Assembly: GCF_001411555.2 (NCBI RefSeq)
Contig: NC_049908.1
Span: 30,201,817 to 30,265,816 of the forward strand
Source of the DNA: Juglans regia
Taxonomy: Eukaryota; Streptophyta; Magnoliopsida; Fagales; Juglandaceae
Length of the DNA stretch: 64,000 nt
Direction: 5' to 3'
Positions 11,400 through 23,120 of the stretch are shown here, piece after piece; the stretch's first letter is position 1, and every line of letters begins with the position of its first letter. A program made the translations under genes and the position numbers. Below the pieces are notes generated by a model that saw only the letters and a program-made list of their open reading frames with translations, was not told where the DNA came from and did no database searches.

Positions 11400-11850
11400 T
11401 CTATCGTTTTATTTTTGTTTTAATTTTCATTTCTCAAATTTTCTCTAAGCAATTTTCTTTTCTCACTCGGTTACAAACTTACATTTAATTTCGTTATAAA
11501 TTTAAGGGATAAATACGAAACTACTTTTAATAATTTGTGAACAAAGAGGTAGTACTGAAAGAATATTTGACATATAAGATATGACATCATACTTATAGAA
11601 CAAATAGAAATAAATAATAAATAATAATAATAATAATAACGGAAAATGCATTTAAAACAAAAATCGAAAGTAAATTTAAAAAACATGAAAACTTTGAATG
11701 TTGAAACAATATTTGAAAACAACAAAATAAAAAAAATAAAAATAAAAATAAAAATGTATCCACCCTCTGTATAATAGAGGTTTGTTTTCAAACTTTTATC
11801 CCATTCTACCCTCATGATCCACCGTCGGTTCTGCGTGGTGTTTAGCCAAT
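11400..11850. other. AT-rich intergenic stretch upstream of the ARID gene
   Basis: No gene is seen. It includes a TAA/TAATAA-rich run at about 11610-11640 and a poly-A/AAATAAAA-rich run at 11728-11755. It probably contains the ARID promoter, but I see no specific element. Confidence 0.5.
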
Positions 11851-12192
11851 GGTCCGTATTTGGTTTGGTTATACAGATAAAATTAGATGGGATAAAAATT
11901 TTATAAATAATAGTAATATAATTTATAAATGGTAGTAAAATAATTTAAAGTAAAATTTTCATGGGATTTTGAAAAATAAGAGATAAAAAATTGAATACAA
12001 AATTATAAAGTTACAAGAATGTCAGAATATAATTTTCTAATATAATTTTTTGTTTTGCGATTTGAAAATATTGAATTATTTTTTATGTTTTATTTAAAAG
12101 TTTGAAAATTAAAAAATGTTTATATTTGAATGGTATTTAAATGTTGAGATGAGCTGAGATGATTTGAAAAGTTTGTGTAACCAAATCAAGCC
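11851..12192. mobile_element. Tourist-like MITE, worn copy
   Basis: The left side has TTTGGTTATACAG and the right end, read inward, has GGCTTGATTTGGTTACACAA, followed by TTA. This matches the ends of the cleaner copy at 37088-37302. The interior is AT-rich with GATGAG motifs near the right end. The left duplication is not recognisable. Confidence 0.55.
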
Positions 12193-13780
12193 TTAATTTT
12201 GTAGCAGGCAACACAACTTTGTATCAGATGGGGCAATCTTCGAGGCTAATTTGTCACCAACTAATCATGTTTGTTGCTCAGCTTAAGGGTGGGTGGCGGG
12301 CCCACCCTATTTGCCCCCTGCCTGGCCGAGGTGTGGTTGCCTAGCCGAGGCATGGCCCTCTACCTACAGGCGGATACCCGCACGCATCTGGGCATCGCAA
12401 GACAAGGCTCGGGCTAGGCCCAAGCCTACATGGGGCTTATCCCATTTGTCCAGCCCAATTATATAAATATATATACTAAAAAAGCTAATTTTTTCTTAAA
12501 ATAAAACTATGTCATTGTGGAGAGAACTCACCAAAACGACATTTGTTTTTATCTTATGTTATGGTTTTTAAAAAATAAAAATAAAATGATTACATTTTGG
12601 GAAATATCCCCAAAACGTCGTTGTTTTACATTTGATTTGGTTTAAAACTTAAACACCTTCTCTCTCTCTCTCTCTCTCTCTCTGGCCATCACCCTCGCAT
12701 CCCAATCCCAAGTATCGCTCTCTCTCTTTCTGCCTGAGCTGGATTTTGGTTTTTTTTTTTTTTATTGGTTAATAGTGATGGTTTGGGCAAGAGGTTTTGA
12801 GTCATAGGTGGACGTGAGGGCCAATCCACCCCCAGCATGCAGACAATAGCACTCGCCCATGGAGGGTGGGGCGCAGAGCCAACGACCCTCAATGAGTGCG
12901 AGTAGACCCTAGCCTCAACTTTCTTCTCCAACAAACTTTCGCACCTTATTTCTTTCTCTAGAGAATCGCATGGGACCTGGATTTGAGCCAAGACTCACGG
13001 CTACGCGCATCAAGTGTTGATTTGTACCCAATTGTCCCGTGTTGATTTACTCATAGAACCAACATAATTCCAAAACTCTCCCAAGCTCTCAAAACTATCA
13101 CTTGCTCCCTTCCTCCTTTCTCCCTACTACCATCACGAGTCACGACTGCTCGCATTGTTAGCCCAACTCAACCACTGCTTTTTCCACCTTACTTAAGCAC
13201 TAAACCATACTTATAGTAATCTCTTTTATTCTCTTCTTTCATTTTCACCATGTAATCTTGAAAGTCAATAGATTTACCTTAATCAAAGCTCTCATTCGTT
13301 CATTCAATAACTGGTTTTGGATGCTGCAATTTCATTGGCATGAGAAAAAGGAAAGTATTGTGGAGTTGTGCTTAAAGCTTATCTCGATATGATGGTGTGC
13401 GTCATGGTGTAGTCATCTATACCCGATGAATGGTCCGAGTGACAAGGTAGATTTAGGGCATAAATTTTGGCGTTTGCTTTAAGTTAGATGCATATTTTCT
13501 TCCTTATTTTTTTCCTCTATATGCCTCTCACACTCTCATTATTTGGTGCGTTCTCTCCACTTCGGTAAGTCTTATTTTCCCTTTCCCTGGTTTTATTTCT
13601 ATTTAATAAATGATATTTGCAATCATAAAGTGCGCAAACACCGCGCATTCCTTTTGACAAAAATGAGTAAATATAAGACCCAAGTATTTATGCTTGATTC
13701 TTGGTGGGAAAGTTGTATCTTTGATGGGTTGGTGGAAAGATTTTGCCTTTCGGCGCTTTGTTTGAAGGACCGTGCGTTTG

Positions 13781-13821
<41 letters not shown>

Positions 13822-14480
13822 GTTGCTTGAACTGAAGTGGAGTGTGGATAATGCACACATAAGGCTAAAAAACAGGCACATAGTGATATTTTCTTTAAAA
13901 AAATAAAGAAAAGCAAAATTGCAAATTCTATGTTGTAAGTGAACCTTGTGTTGGGTTTTAATCATCTGACTATATATTTTGGAATACAAATGCTGTAAAA
14001 AAACAAAACCTTTTGTTAATGTAGTGTTTTGCACACCTGGGGGGAAATCCCCCTCACTCCTTTTGTAAAAGCAAACGAACGTGAGTTACAATATGGAATC
14101 TCTTGTTTTGACGTGAGGCAAATATGAATTTGGTAGTTTATGGGTAGGATGTGCTACATGTAACAGATTGCTTGTACCCAACCATATCAATTTGAAATGT
14201 GCATCCTATCACCATAGTGCTCTTGAATGGACTTGATAAGAACTTTGCAAACGATTTTAATACATTATTCTTTTTTCTTCTCTGTTATCATCAACAAACA
14301 TCAATGTAAAAGGAATGGACCAACTTGAATATGATTATTCGTATGTGTTATACATTTCAAATGCTTCTGGAATGGTAGAGCGCCAAATTTTTGACATTCT
14401 TTTTGATAGGATGTTATGTTCTTTCTTTTCATAGACAAGTCCTATATAAATTATAATGTCATTGCCAAGATTTTTTTAAT
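12193..14480. other. Intergenic region without a supported gene
   Basis: A GC-rich segment (12290-12430) with GGGCCCACCC-type repeats is followed by two AAACGACGT-like motifs (near 12530 and 12615). TC microsatellites lie at 12659-12683 and 13783-13819. Open frames here run through the TC repeats and are not convincing genes. A short palindrome GGGGGGAAATCCCCC lies near 14040. Confidence 0.5.
13783..13819. repeat. (TC)n microsatellite
   Basis: An uninterrupted TC run of about 37 bp. A second TC run lies at 12659-12683. Confidence 0.95.
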
Positions 14481-14489
14481 CTAAAAGTA

Positions 14490-14820
14490 CTCACCTCCAG
14501 GCAAGCTCCTCTATGAGCATCATGGAAAGGTAAAGTGCTCACTTTCAAGCGAGTATCAAGAAAACCAAAAGTGATTCCCATCCAGGTGAGCACAATAGGG
14601 GCTTCTCACCCCGCCAAGCAACGTGAAAGAGCATAAAGTTTGCCACCATAGCAAGCACTTGAAAAGACAAAATGCTCACCCCCAACAAGTATCATGGAGA
14701 GTAGAAATGCTTGTCGTCCAAGTGAACACTATGGAGAATAAAGTGCTCACCACCCAGTTGAGCACCCTAGGAGCAAAAGTCCTTGCCACCTTGGTGAGCA
14801 ACCTAAATGAAGCACAATGA
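14490..14820. repeat. Degraded tandem repeat, unit about 40 bp
   Basis: The phrase 'AAAGTGCTCACC..CCAAGTGAGCACCATGGAGA' recurs about seven or eight times with variation (for example at about 14530, 14675 and 14740). The unit length drifts between 35 and 45 bp. No product is suggested. Confidence 0.6.
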
Positions 14821-15169
14821 TCCTCATAGTAAGGAGCAAAAGGGATTTTCTAAACTAATTATTGAAGGAAAATCTACAAAAAATCACATTTTATCATAAG
14901 AAAAAAAAGGGAGAGAGAATGGAAGTTTATGTTTTTTGTTCTCAAAGGACAATTTAAACTGGTTTTTTGGAGCCTTAAGTGATGTTTAAGTCCTACGTTT
15001 CAATTAATGGTCGAATATAGAAGAATTAATTATTCTCATATGGACATATTTGTTTAATAGGCACTTAGTATTCTACCATTTTTTCTTATCAAGTGTTGCT
15101 TCTACTTCTTCATTTCCAACACAGGATGTGATTTTGGTTAGGCTTTCTTTCTTGTTTTTAGGAAAATTA

Positions 15170-15400
15170 GGACTGTGCAAAAATCCGATTACTTGACTCC
15201 AACATCGACTCCAAACCGACCACGCATCGTCGAAGTCAAAGCTCCGAGAAAATGGAGCTAGAGTATGAGGTTTTAGTATCTTTTTTATGGCGTTGGAGTT
15301 GGAGTTAGAGTCGAAACTAGAATTGTTTCCTAAACAACTTTGACTTGAGGCTCCGACTCCACACTGAGATCCACCTCCATTTTGTACCTCCAATTCCGAG
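15170..15400. repeat. GACTCC/GGAGTC-rich repeat
   Basis: Left of the midpoint GACTCC-type words dominate and right of it GGAGTTGGAGTT-type words, so the segment can fold on itself. The open frame across it looks like a by-product of the simple repeat. Confidence 0.4.
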
Positions 15401-15489
15401 ATTTGTATAATTAAGTTATAGAAATATGTATTATTTATATAGAGATCATCTATACTCATATTGATTTTGTCCAAGTTGTTGTTAAACCT

Positions 15490-16101
15490 CTAACCCGAAA
15501 GGAAATCAACGCTTCTATACTTTTATGCTTGAGAGATGCTAGATTCAAGAATTTGAAACTAGTATACTTGGAATGATTCAATCATCTTTGTTTAATGGTC
15601 CAATTCATTTTGATTGCTTTCCTGATATGACCCTTACTTTAGATGATCCTAATATTCTTAAGGCCTTGACTTTGAATATTTTGACATCTAGTTATGATAT
15701 GGATGAAAGGAATAAATCTCTTGCTATTGTTTATCTTATTTACTATAGAATGCTAAAAACCAATTTAAATCCTAAAACTATTTTTAAAAAATCAAGTGAT
15801 AAAAACTTTGTTAATCCAAAGTTCTACTCCTCCTGATGCTAAGATCCAAATTTCGAATATAATTCATTGGAGAGATATCACTCTTCCTAATGAATAGTTA
15901 TTGAAATGTGAATCTCAATCTGCTAAGTTTGTTTTTTATGAGATTAATCTTGCTTATATTCAGAAATATCTTGATGGAACTGTTCAAATAAGTTTTGATA
16001 ATCAGAATAATAAACCTTTATTGATCAATGAAAGAATAAATTCTTTCACTGGATCTACTGCTTCAGAAAATCTAGCAAGGATATATATCTTTGAACCTTG
16101 A
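15490..16101 (+). pseudogene. Decayed endogenous pararetrovirus-like fragment (movement-protein-like)
   Basis: Two open stretches (15573-15836 and 15901-16101) lie close together on the plus strand, with related coding sequence starting near 15505 in another frame. The first resembles part of the movement protein of plant pararetroviruses (Caulimoviridae, petuvirus/florendovirus-like), which opens plasmodesmata for cell-to-cell spread. Breaks seen: a frame change between about 15530 and 15560, and stops after 15836 and at about 15896-15898. No capsid, protease or reverse transcriptase follows; sequence after 16101 is unrelated. It is short, truncated and certainly inactive. The family call rests on general resemblance only; a Ty3 gag-like origin is the alternative. 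Confidence 0.45.
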
Positions 16102-16324
16102 GGTTCATTCGTGGCTTGACATTTGCTGCAATACATGCAAGTCATGTACCAAGCTCAATTAGCCTGAGTACGAAGATGTATTATGTTAGAATAGTTAGTA
16201 ATAATATACTTGTATCATTGGAGTACTTATGCAAATGGCTACGCAAAAACTTGATCCATCGAAATAAACAAGGTCGGTGGTATCACATTCTTATTAAAAT
16301 GACAACTGGGAAGTGGCAGTTACT

Positions 16325-16719
16325 AATTTAATTGATGTGTGGAAGTGACAGTTGCACACTTGGCCATTAAATTCATCGCCACCATAACAGTTCATTTAAT
16401 GTATTTAAATTAAAACCGAATAAAAACTACAATAATAATATGGGTACAACTATTTTGCAATTTATTTAAATCAATGAAATGCAATAACACCACTTCATAA
16501 TAAATGCTTAACATTTTCTAGTTTTTTATTTGATTTGAATTTTTGCATAAATATCCTTCATATAAAATAGAATAAAAAAGAGTTTTGTATGTGTCATTAC
16601 TAGTAAAACTATTCACATTTATGTTTGCATTAGGGGTCATTTGTCACTCGAAATAAATTCCATAACGCCACATGATCCTCCTCAATATTTAAAATCACAA
16701 CTGTAAAGGGTAGTTGATC
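16325..16719. other. Intergenic, AT-rich; likely 3' UTR side of plastid gene
   Basis: No gene is seen. The part next to 16720 should hold the 3' UTR of the plastid protein gene. Confidence 0.4.
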
Positions 16720-17876
16720 CTACAGATAGCCATCCCTGCGGTCTTGTTCTTCAGCTTCCTTGTTAGCAGCTTGAACAGATTTGAGCCACAGGAAAGTCTG
16801 TATAGTATTTAACATTCATGTTAACTGAAGAGGGGATCAAGTGAGTTCATATCAACTGAGATATTTTTCTCTGTCCTACTTATGCACAATACTTCGCAAA
16901 ATCTGATCTAGAACTGGATTTGAACGTAATTGTCTATTATATTATAAATAAGCCTCAAATAGACAAGTATCGGATAGTCTCTATGTAAAAAAATGGATTC
17001 CACTTTAAAAAATTGTAAGAAAATCTTTTTTTTTTTTTTTTATTATGACCAACTTTTTTATAAAAAGTCTGTACCAAACTTGTCTATTTAGAGTTTGTAA
17101 CCAGCAAAAATAATTAAAACAATAAAACCCTGTTAGCTGAAAGCTTCTATCTACAACAATTGATTAAAAATCGAAGAAATCAAAGTCAAAGAAATATAAT
17201 TTAAGACACCAATTCAAGAATTTAGACCCTAATGGAATCATATTCTAGTTTCAACATCTAAGGAATCAGCTTGCAAAAAAAAATATATTAGAGAGAACTT
17301 ACTGAAACGGGAATGCCAGTAAATGCAAAAAATCCAAGCAATGGAGCATAAAAAATGCTGTCTGATTTCAAAATTCCAAACACTGGCCTCAGATTCACAT
17401 ATTCAAACACAGAGCCTATCTGCAGTCCAAGAGGTGCATAAGAAAATTTAAGGAAAGAGAATTGCAGGTCATAGAATGAAAACGAATTGGAGGAAGAGGG
17501 AACTTACTGCAGCAATTGCAGTCACTGCTGAGGCAAGTAAATAAACATAGAAGGGAATCTCAAATATTTGCTGTGATATACTTTCCTTGCCTTCATCCTG
17601 AGCCCAAGGAGGGGGCACATCTGAATCTGCCCTGGCCCAAGAAGGGATTGTTTCTTCAGTCTTGCTTGGCTCTTTAGAACTTTCGGTCACAGCAAACACA
17701 GAAAACCTACGGGATATTTTCGTTGGACAGCCATGACGACTTGAGCTTCTTTTCGCAGTTGGTTGATCTAGTGTAATCTGTCCAACACCTTCTAATGATC
17801 TGGGATACAATGAATTTACTTTTCTGGAACCATGTACTAAAGTTGGATTCCATGAACACAAGAAAGTTGCTGCCAT
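16720..17876 (-). CDS. Chloroplast-targeted small membrane protein, function unknown
   Basis: Three coding exons on the minus strand (17876-17508, 17419-17303, 16797-16720) join in frame through GT-AG introns to give 187 residues and a TAG stop. The first about 60 residues are rich in Ser, Arg and Thr with few acids, as in a chloroplast transit peptide. A Pro/Trp-rich segment (PSWARADSDVPPPWAQDEG, about residues 78-96) is followed by two hydrophobic segments, about 107-123 continuing into exon 2 and about 143-167 (YAPLLGFFAFTGIPVS into TFLWLKS). The C-terminus is charged (QAANKEAEEQDRRDG). I recognise this as a conserved plant plastid protein layout but cannot name its role. A thylakoid or envelope location is inferred from the sequence only. 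No frame break is present. Confidence 0.85.
16932..17111. mobile_element. Mutator-type MITE in the second intron of the plastid gene
   Basis: Imperfect inverted arms are visible: CCTCAAATAGACAAGTAT at 16953-16970 pairs with AACTTGTCTATTTAGAG at about 17078-17094. It resembles the copies at 22754 and 23469 in size and layout. The exact ends and duplication are not clear. Confidence 0.45.
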
Positions 17877-18120
17877 CGCTTCCTCCCCTTCCTTCTAATC
17901 CTTCCCCGTTCTTTTGTTTCTGCAAATTACGATAGAGGTCGAAACTATCAAGAATCAATACAATTTAACCATTGCTAATCAAACCCTAGTATGTGGTGGT
18001 AAATAAAGAAATAAGTAATCAAATACAAAGAAGAAATGGAAGAGATATCAGATAAGAGGAGAGAAGCATCGTAGAACTTACCTTTGCCCCCTTTACTTAG
18101 ATTTTGGCTCAAATGAAGAC
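17877..18120 (-). other. 5' UTR with intron of the plastid protein gene
   Basis: On the minus strand a donor (GGCAAAG then GTAAGT) at 18081 and an acceptor (TTTGCAG) at 17920 bound a likely 5' UTR intron of 162 bp. The exon from 17919 leads to the ATG at 17874-17876. The transcription start is not visible. Confidence 0.5.
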
Positions 18121-18129
18121 AACGGAGAG

Positions 18130-18880
18130 GCTTGAGCCTTGGACAGCCACACAAGTTGATATAACCCATCATGCTTATTCTCCCTCTTTCTCCGTTTCTA
18201 TTTTCTTTCAAATATCTAATCTTTACGTTTCATCGAAAATAAGAGAAATATATAAATATATATATATACTAGCAGTGCCACATCTGCCAAATTGAAGAAA
18301 AAAATAAAATGTAACTTTGAATATTAAAATAGTCTAATGTATAAGAATAATATTATTATTTATTTATGTTCATAATTTATTATGAAATTTAAATTATATT
18401 AAAAATTCAAATTAATTAGATAATTTTTTTCTTTTAAAAATATACAGTAAAATTTCATCATTTATTTAATGATGAAAAATTAGTATTTTATAAATTAAAG
18501 TTGATTTTTAGTGTATGAATGTTCAGTAAAACTTTATCTTTTATTTGATGATAAAAAATTAGTATTTTATAAATTGAAGTTAATTTTTAAGTGTATAATT
18601 AAATATTTATATTTTAATTATCTATTTTATGTTAGTTTAAATCAATATTTAAACTTCTACCGTTAGATTAAATCTGAAAATTTAAAGATGAATGGTTGGA
18701 ATTTAAAACTCAAAAACTAATATTTTTCCCCACTTTTCCTTTCTCCCTCTCTCTCATTCCTCGCGCACAATTGTAGTATTACGTCGCACACTGGCATTAC
18801 CTAAAAAAAAAAAAGGCCTAATTACAATTCATTACTGTTTATGAACAGTAATAGGGATATGCGAGAAAAAAAAAAGCCTC
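18130..18880. other. AT-rich intergenic stretch
   Basis: No gene is seen. It contains a TA run near 18250, the duplication at 18445-18600 and a TCTC-rich tract near 18745. Confidence 0.5.
18445..18600. repeat. Two-copy tandem duplication (unit about 89 bp)
   Basis: The phrase CAGTAAAA(T/C)TT..ATC.TTTATTT.ATGAT.AAAAATTAGTATTTTATAAATT.AAGTT.ATTTTTA occurs at 18445 and again at 18534 with about 10% difference. Confidence 0.75.
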
Positions 18881-18912
18881 TTTACTATTCATTACTGTTG
18901 ATGAACAGTAAT
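18831..18912. repeat. Paired short palindromes
   Basis: Two hairpins with 9-bp arms (ATTACTGTT..AACAGTAAT) lie at 18831-18852 and 18891-18912, inside a direct repeat of about 60 bp. Confidence 0.7.
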
Positions 18913-19084
18913 ATAGATAGCCTCTTTTAAGTTACAAGAAGATATGGATGTGGTTGCTTTGTGGTGGGAACACACGGCGATTATTTTATTATGGTCCAAA
19001 AAATCCATACTACCTACCATATTCGATGCCTCCAAATACCTATTCAAATTAATATCCGTACCATTGGAGTAGTAAGCTAAATAC

Positions 19085-19810
19085 CTTTTATTTTTTTTAA
19101 CGTTTTTTCGTACATGCAATTTTTTAACACCGTACCTAATTACAACATTCACAAACTATATCCTACCCTCAAGTCAGTAATCCAGAGGAGTTGAGACAAT
19201 TTAAAGAAGCTATCTAGGTAGATGTCTTTTAAGGAAAAAAAAAAAAGTTTTTTCATACTTGCAGTTGAGTCTTTTTAACACCATGTCTAATTGCAGCACC
19301 TACCAACTATGCCCTACATTCCGATCAATAATCCGCAGGAGTTAAGATGATTTCAAGAGACTATCCAAGTAGATGCCTTTTTTTTTTTTAAGTTTTTCTA
19401 TACGCACAGTTGAGTCTTTTTACACCGTGCCTAATTGCAACATCCACCAAATATGTCATACCCTCCTGTCAGTAATCGGGAAGAGTTGAGACAATTTCAA
19501 GACACTATCCAAGTAGATGTCTTTTATTATTTGTAAGTTTTTCTGTAAATGCAGTTAAATCTTTCTAACATTGTGCCTAATTGCAACATTTACCAACTAT
19601 GCCCTACGCTCCAGTCAACAATCTGGAGGAATTGAGGCGATTTCAAGTGATTATCTAGGTAGATGCATTTTATTTCCTTTTTAAAGTTTTTCCATACGTG
19701 CAGTTGAATCTTTCTAACACTGTGCCTAATTGCAGCATCTATCAACTATGCCCAACCCTCCAGTCAGTAATCCGAAGGAGTTGAGACAATTTCAAAAGAC
19801 TCCCCAATGC
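19085..19810. repeat. Tandem repeat array, five units of about 147 bp
   Basis: The anchor 'GTCAGTAATCC.GAGGAGTTGAGA' recurs at about 19173, 19323, 19468, 19614 and 19763, spacing 145-150 bp. Each unit also carries 'CACCGTGCCTAATTGCA' and 'CTATCCAAGTAGATG'. Units are 75-85% alike by eye. The open frame at its left end is not a gene. Confidence 0.85.
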
Positions 19811-19974
19811 ATAATTGATTCATCAACTAGAGGTACATGACACACGACCAATCAAAGCTGTCATATTACTAATTGTATTAGACTTTTAACCCGATGAGTT
19901 AACATCCAAGGTATATAATATAAATATTAATCCTAACCATACATTTTCATTTTCATAAACTTCGAAGGCAAATG

Positions 19975-21560
19975 GGACTAATGAAGTATCAGAGGCGGAG
20001 GAGACTAATGAAGTATCGGATGATGATGAATGAGTTGAAGTGCCAAAATCTGGTACAGAGTTTGCCACTGAGGAATAGCTTATGGCCTATTACAAAAGAT
20101 ATGTCAAGCAATTGAGTTTTGGTGTGAAGACATTTAGGACAAAGAGAGTGGCAGATGAGAGTCTGAAGAATATGACAAACCAGGTGTGCGCATGGCGGCA
20201 ACTACCATCTTAGCCATAGTAATGTCTTAAGGCCACAACTAACAATTAAAACAAATTATAAGTCGATGGTAAATGCTCACTGGTGAATGGGGTATGAGTT
20301 TTGACCAATGTTGAGGTTGCTCACGATCATAGTACTATCAACCCACATAAATCCAGATTTTTTTAGATCTTACAAGTGTTTAGATGAATACAATTAAATA
20401 ATACTTGATTTAAATGACAGAGTAGGTATTTGAATGAACAATAAGTTTAACACACTTGTTGTTGACGTAGGGGGGTTTGATTTCAAGAGAAAGATACTAT
20501 GAATTTTATTGACAAAGTCAGACACTTAAAGTTGGGTGAATGATGTGGTGAAGTACTTAGTGAGTACATTGACAGAATAAGAGAGATGAATGATGTCTTT
20601 GTTTCTTTCGAGGATGCGGATGACGAGTTCAAAGTCAGAAATGTGTTTTGAGCTAACACACGAAGTCAAGCAACATATGAGTATTTCAGAGATGTTATCA
20701 CATTTGATACGATATACCTAACAAATAGATACAGTATGTCTTTTGCTCCCTTTGTTGGTGTAAACCATCAAACGCAGTCTATATGGTTAGGGGCTAACTT
20801 GATTTCAAGCGAGAACACATGTACTTTTATATGGTTGTTCCGAGCATGATTGAAGTGCATAAATGGTTGGGCTCCTGCCATCATAACAGACCAACACCGG
20901 ACAATGAAGAGTGCTATTGCCATTGTATTTCCTGGCAGTCGCCATAGATATTGTCTCTAGCATCTCATATGGAAACTGCCAAAGAAATTGGAATGACCTT
21001 GGTGATAATACATGGCTGCAATGATTGTACAATGAGAGGTCATTCTGGGTACCAGTTTACTTGAAGATTCTATTTTGAACTGATATGAGCACTATACAAC
21101 AGTCTAAAAACATGAATGTATTCTTCAATGGGTTTGTGCATTCTAGTATGACATTGAATGAATTTGTCAATCAATTTGACAATGCTCTAAGGAAGAAGGT
21201 GGAGATCGAGACGACGGTTGATTTCAATTCTTGCAACTAAATGATCCCATGTGTATTCTCATTCTCCATTGAGAAGTAGCTTCAAATATTGTATACAAAT
21301 GCGAAGTTTAAAGAAGTCCAAAGAGAGGTGTCAGTGATGATTTTATGTAATTGCACACTTGTTAGCACGAATGGTTGCATTTCCGCCTTCAATGTTTTGG
21401 ATGGAATTTCCATTGATGACCATGTCAAAACCGTCCAGTACTCAGTTTACTTTAATGAGGAGGAATGCGAAGTTAAATGAAATGTGCGTTGTTAGAGATG
21501 AGAGGAATTTTTTATAGGCATACATTTAAAATCAATGAGATGATGAACATTCATGTGCCA
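19975..21560 (+). pseudogene. FAR1/FRS-like (Mutator-transposase-derived) pseudogene
   Basis: Reading the plus strand in changing frames gives the layout of a FAR1-RELATED SEQUENCE protein. A FAR1 DNA-binding part is at about 20035-20190 (FATEE then LMAYYKRYVKQLSFGVKTFR). A Mutator-like transposase core is at about 20690-21100 (TFDTIYLTNRYSMSFAPFVG, later SAIAIVFPGSRHRYC). The end of the transposase region and a degraded SWIM zinc finger are at about 21270-21545 (YFNEEECEV, RGIFYRHTFKI). Intact family members are plant transcription regulators descended from transposases. Here there are many stops and frame changes, and much of the middle linker is missing or scrambled. It follows directly after the 147-bp tandem array. 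Confidence 0.8.
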
Positions 21561-21985
21561 CTTGAGAAAATTACTTGTAAAAAAATCGATTGGACAAAAC
21601 TCCATTTGGCTCAGCAATTTCATCAAACAACTTGTAGGCACACAAAAAAACTTCAAACATTCATGCAAAAATTAACATTTTACAACCTCCATATTCTCAC
21701 CAACCAAAAATACTCAGCAAGAACCAAAAATCAGTGTATAACAATCACTCATCAACCAAAAATCAGTGTATAATAATTTCAAAAAATTAGCTTAACCTCT
21801 TCACTATACTAGAGAACCATAAACCAACCACCGGCTGGAAGCTTACCGTGAGATGGGTGCAGATCTAGATGTAGGCACACCTCCTCTTCGACGTCGACTC
21901 AAGTAGCCACATTGCAGATCTAAAGTTTGCCCTAGAACCACATAGAGGAGCACATGAGAAAGGAGTATAAAGGGAGACAAAAGAG
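21561..21985. other. Intergenic, no gene supported
   Basis: A 3' continuation of the FAR1-like remnant is possible to about 21630. The rest shows nothing recognisable apart from short direct repeats of 'CCAAAAATCAGTGTATAA' near 21725 and 21765. Confidence 0.4.
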
Positions 21986-22605
21986 TAAGGGTGAAAAAAA
22001 AAACCAATGAACCGGTAAACTGGACCGGACCGGTGGGTTTTGTCTGGTATCGGTTCTATTTTTCTTAAAACAGGTCAAAATCGGTTCCATTCCAATTTTC
22101 ATTTTTCTAATACTAGACCGAACCAAAATGGAACGGTTCATATATATTTTTTAATTTTTTATATTATATAAATATTTTATATGATTTCTTATATTATATA
22201 TAATTTTTATATATAATATATATTATTATATATAAAATAATTTTTTATTATATGATAAATTACTAGCTAATATAATATTAAATTTTAAAATCCTATATAA
22301 ATAGCTATATATTATCACTATAGTATATTGTATTAGTAGTTATACTAGTACTATGTCACTATATTATATATTATAATATATCACTATAGTCTATAATATA
22401 TATTATAATATACTATAATATATATACTATATAATATACCGAAAAACTCAGACTGAACCAAACTGGACCAGAACCGATAAAATCAGAAGTATCGGTTTGG
22501 GGTGTAATCGGTGCGGTATTAATTTTTCAAATCTCAAAACTGATATATACCGGTTTAGTTTTAAAATATGTCCAAAACCGAATTGGCTACAAGTCTACAC
22601 CTCTA
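21986..22605. mobile_element. Non-autonomous hAT-like element, GGTCCGG-rich ends, worn
   Basis: The ends are TAAGGGTG on the left and TAGAGGTGTA read from the right. Both subterminal regions carry CCGGACCGGT-type words, and the middle is almost pure AT (22140-22440). Flanking 8-mers CAAAAGAG and CAAGAGGG match at 6 of 8. It is similar in design to 24989-25505 and 41444-42133. Confidence 0.5.
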
Positions 22606-22640
22606 CAAGAGGGAGGGAGGGAGGGAGGGAGGGGCGCATG
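22606..22640. repeat. (GGGA)n microsatellite
   Basis: AGAGGGAGGGAGGGAGGG-type purine run, continuing into GA-rich sequence. The two overlapping open frames across it are repeat artefacts. Confidence 0.9.
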
Positions 22641-22753
22641 GGAGAGAGGAATACGGGAGTACAAGAGAGAGGAGGAAAGGAGGAATTGAGAAGGTGAACA
22701 CGGAAGTTTCAGTGGAGGAGGAAATCGATTGGGAAAGTAAGGGTTTTTATTTA

Positions 22754-22926
22754 GAAAAATAATACTTGCAGTCTTAAGTGTACAAGTATCATACAGTCGT
22801 TTTGAAAAAAGTGAATAAATATGGAATCCACATAAAAAGAAATTGATTTTTTAATAGTAGACCCTAATCTTTTTTAAAGCGATTGTACGACGTTTGTACA
22901 TTCTATGACTGTATATAACATTACTC
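22754..22926. mobile_element. Mutator-type MITE (173 bp)
   Basis: Left end GAAAAATAATACTTGCAG; right end read inward GAGTAATGTTATATACAGTC. Inner arms include TACAAGTATCATACAGTCG and its partner. Flanking 9-mers TTTTATTTA (22745-22753) and TTTCATCTA (22927-22935) match at 7 of 9. Confidence 0.6.
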
Positions 22927-23120
22927 TTTCATCTAATGCTATAATCCGTGACATGGCGGCCCAGACCGGATTTGCCATGCAAGATGTGCGGTGTAGGAAA
23001 CAAGAACTGGCTGCCAAACAGAATTATTCTTAACATTATAGGTTCTATTTTATGTCTATCTATTTCACTTTAGATCTTAAATTCTCGACATAAATTTTAA
23101 GAGATCTTGATCTGAGGGAT

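Noticed and set aside
12689..14034. Frames across the TC microsatellites
   Set aside because: The frames exist because TC repeats lack stop codons; the flanks show no conserved protein.
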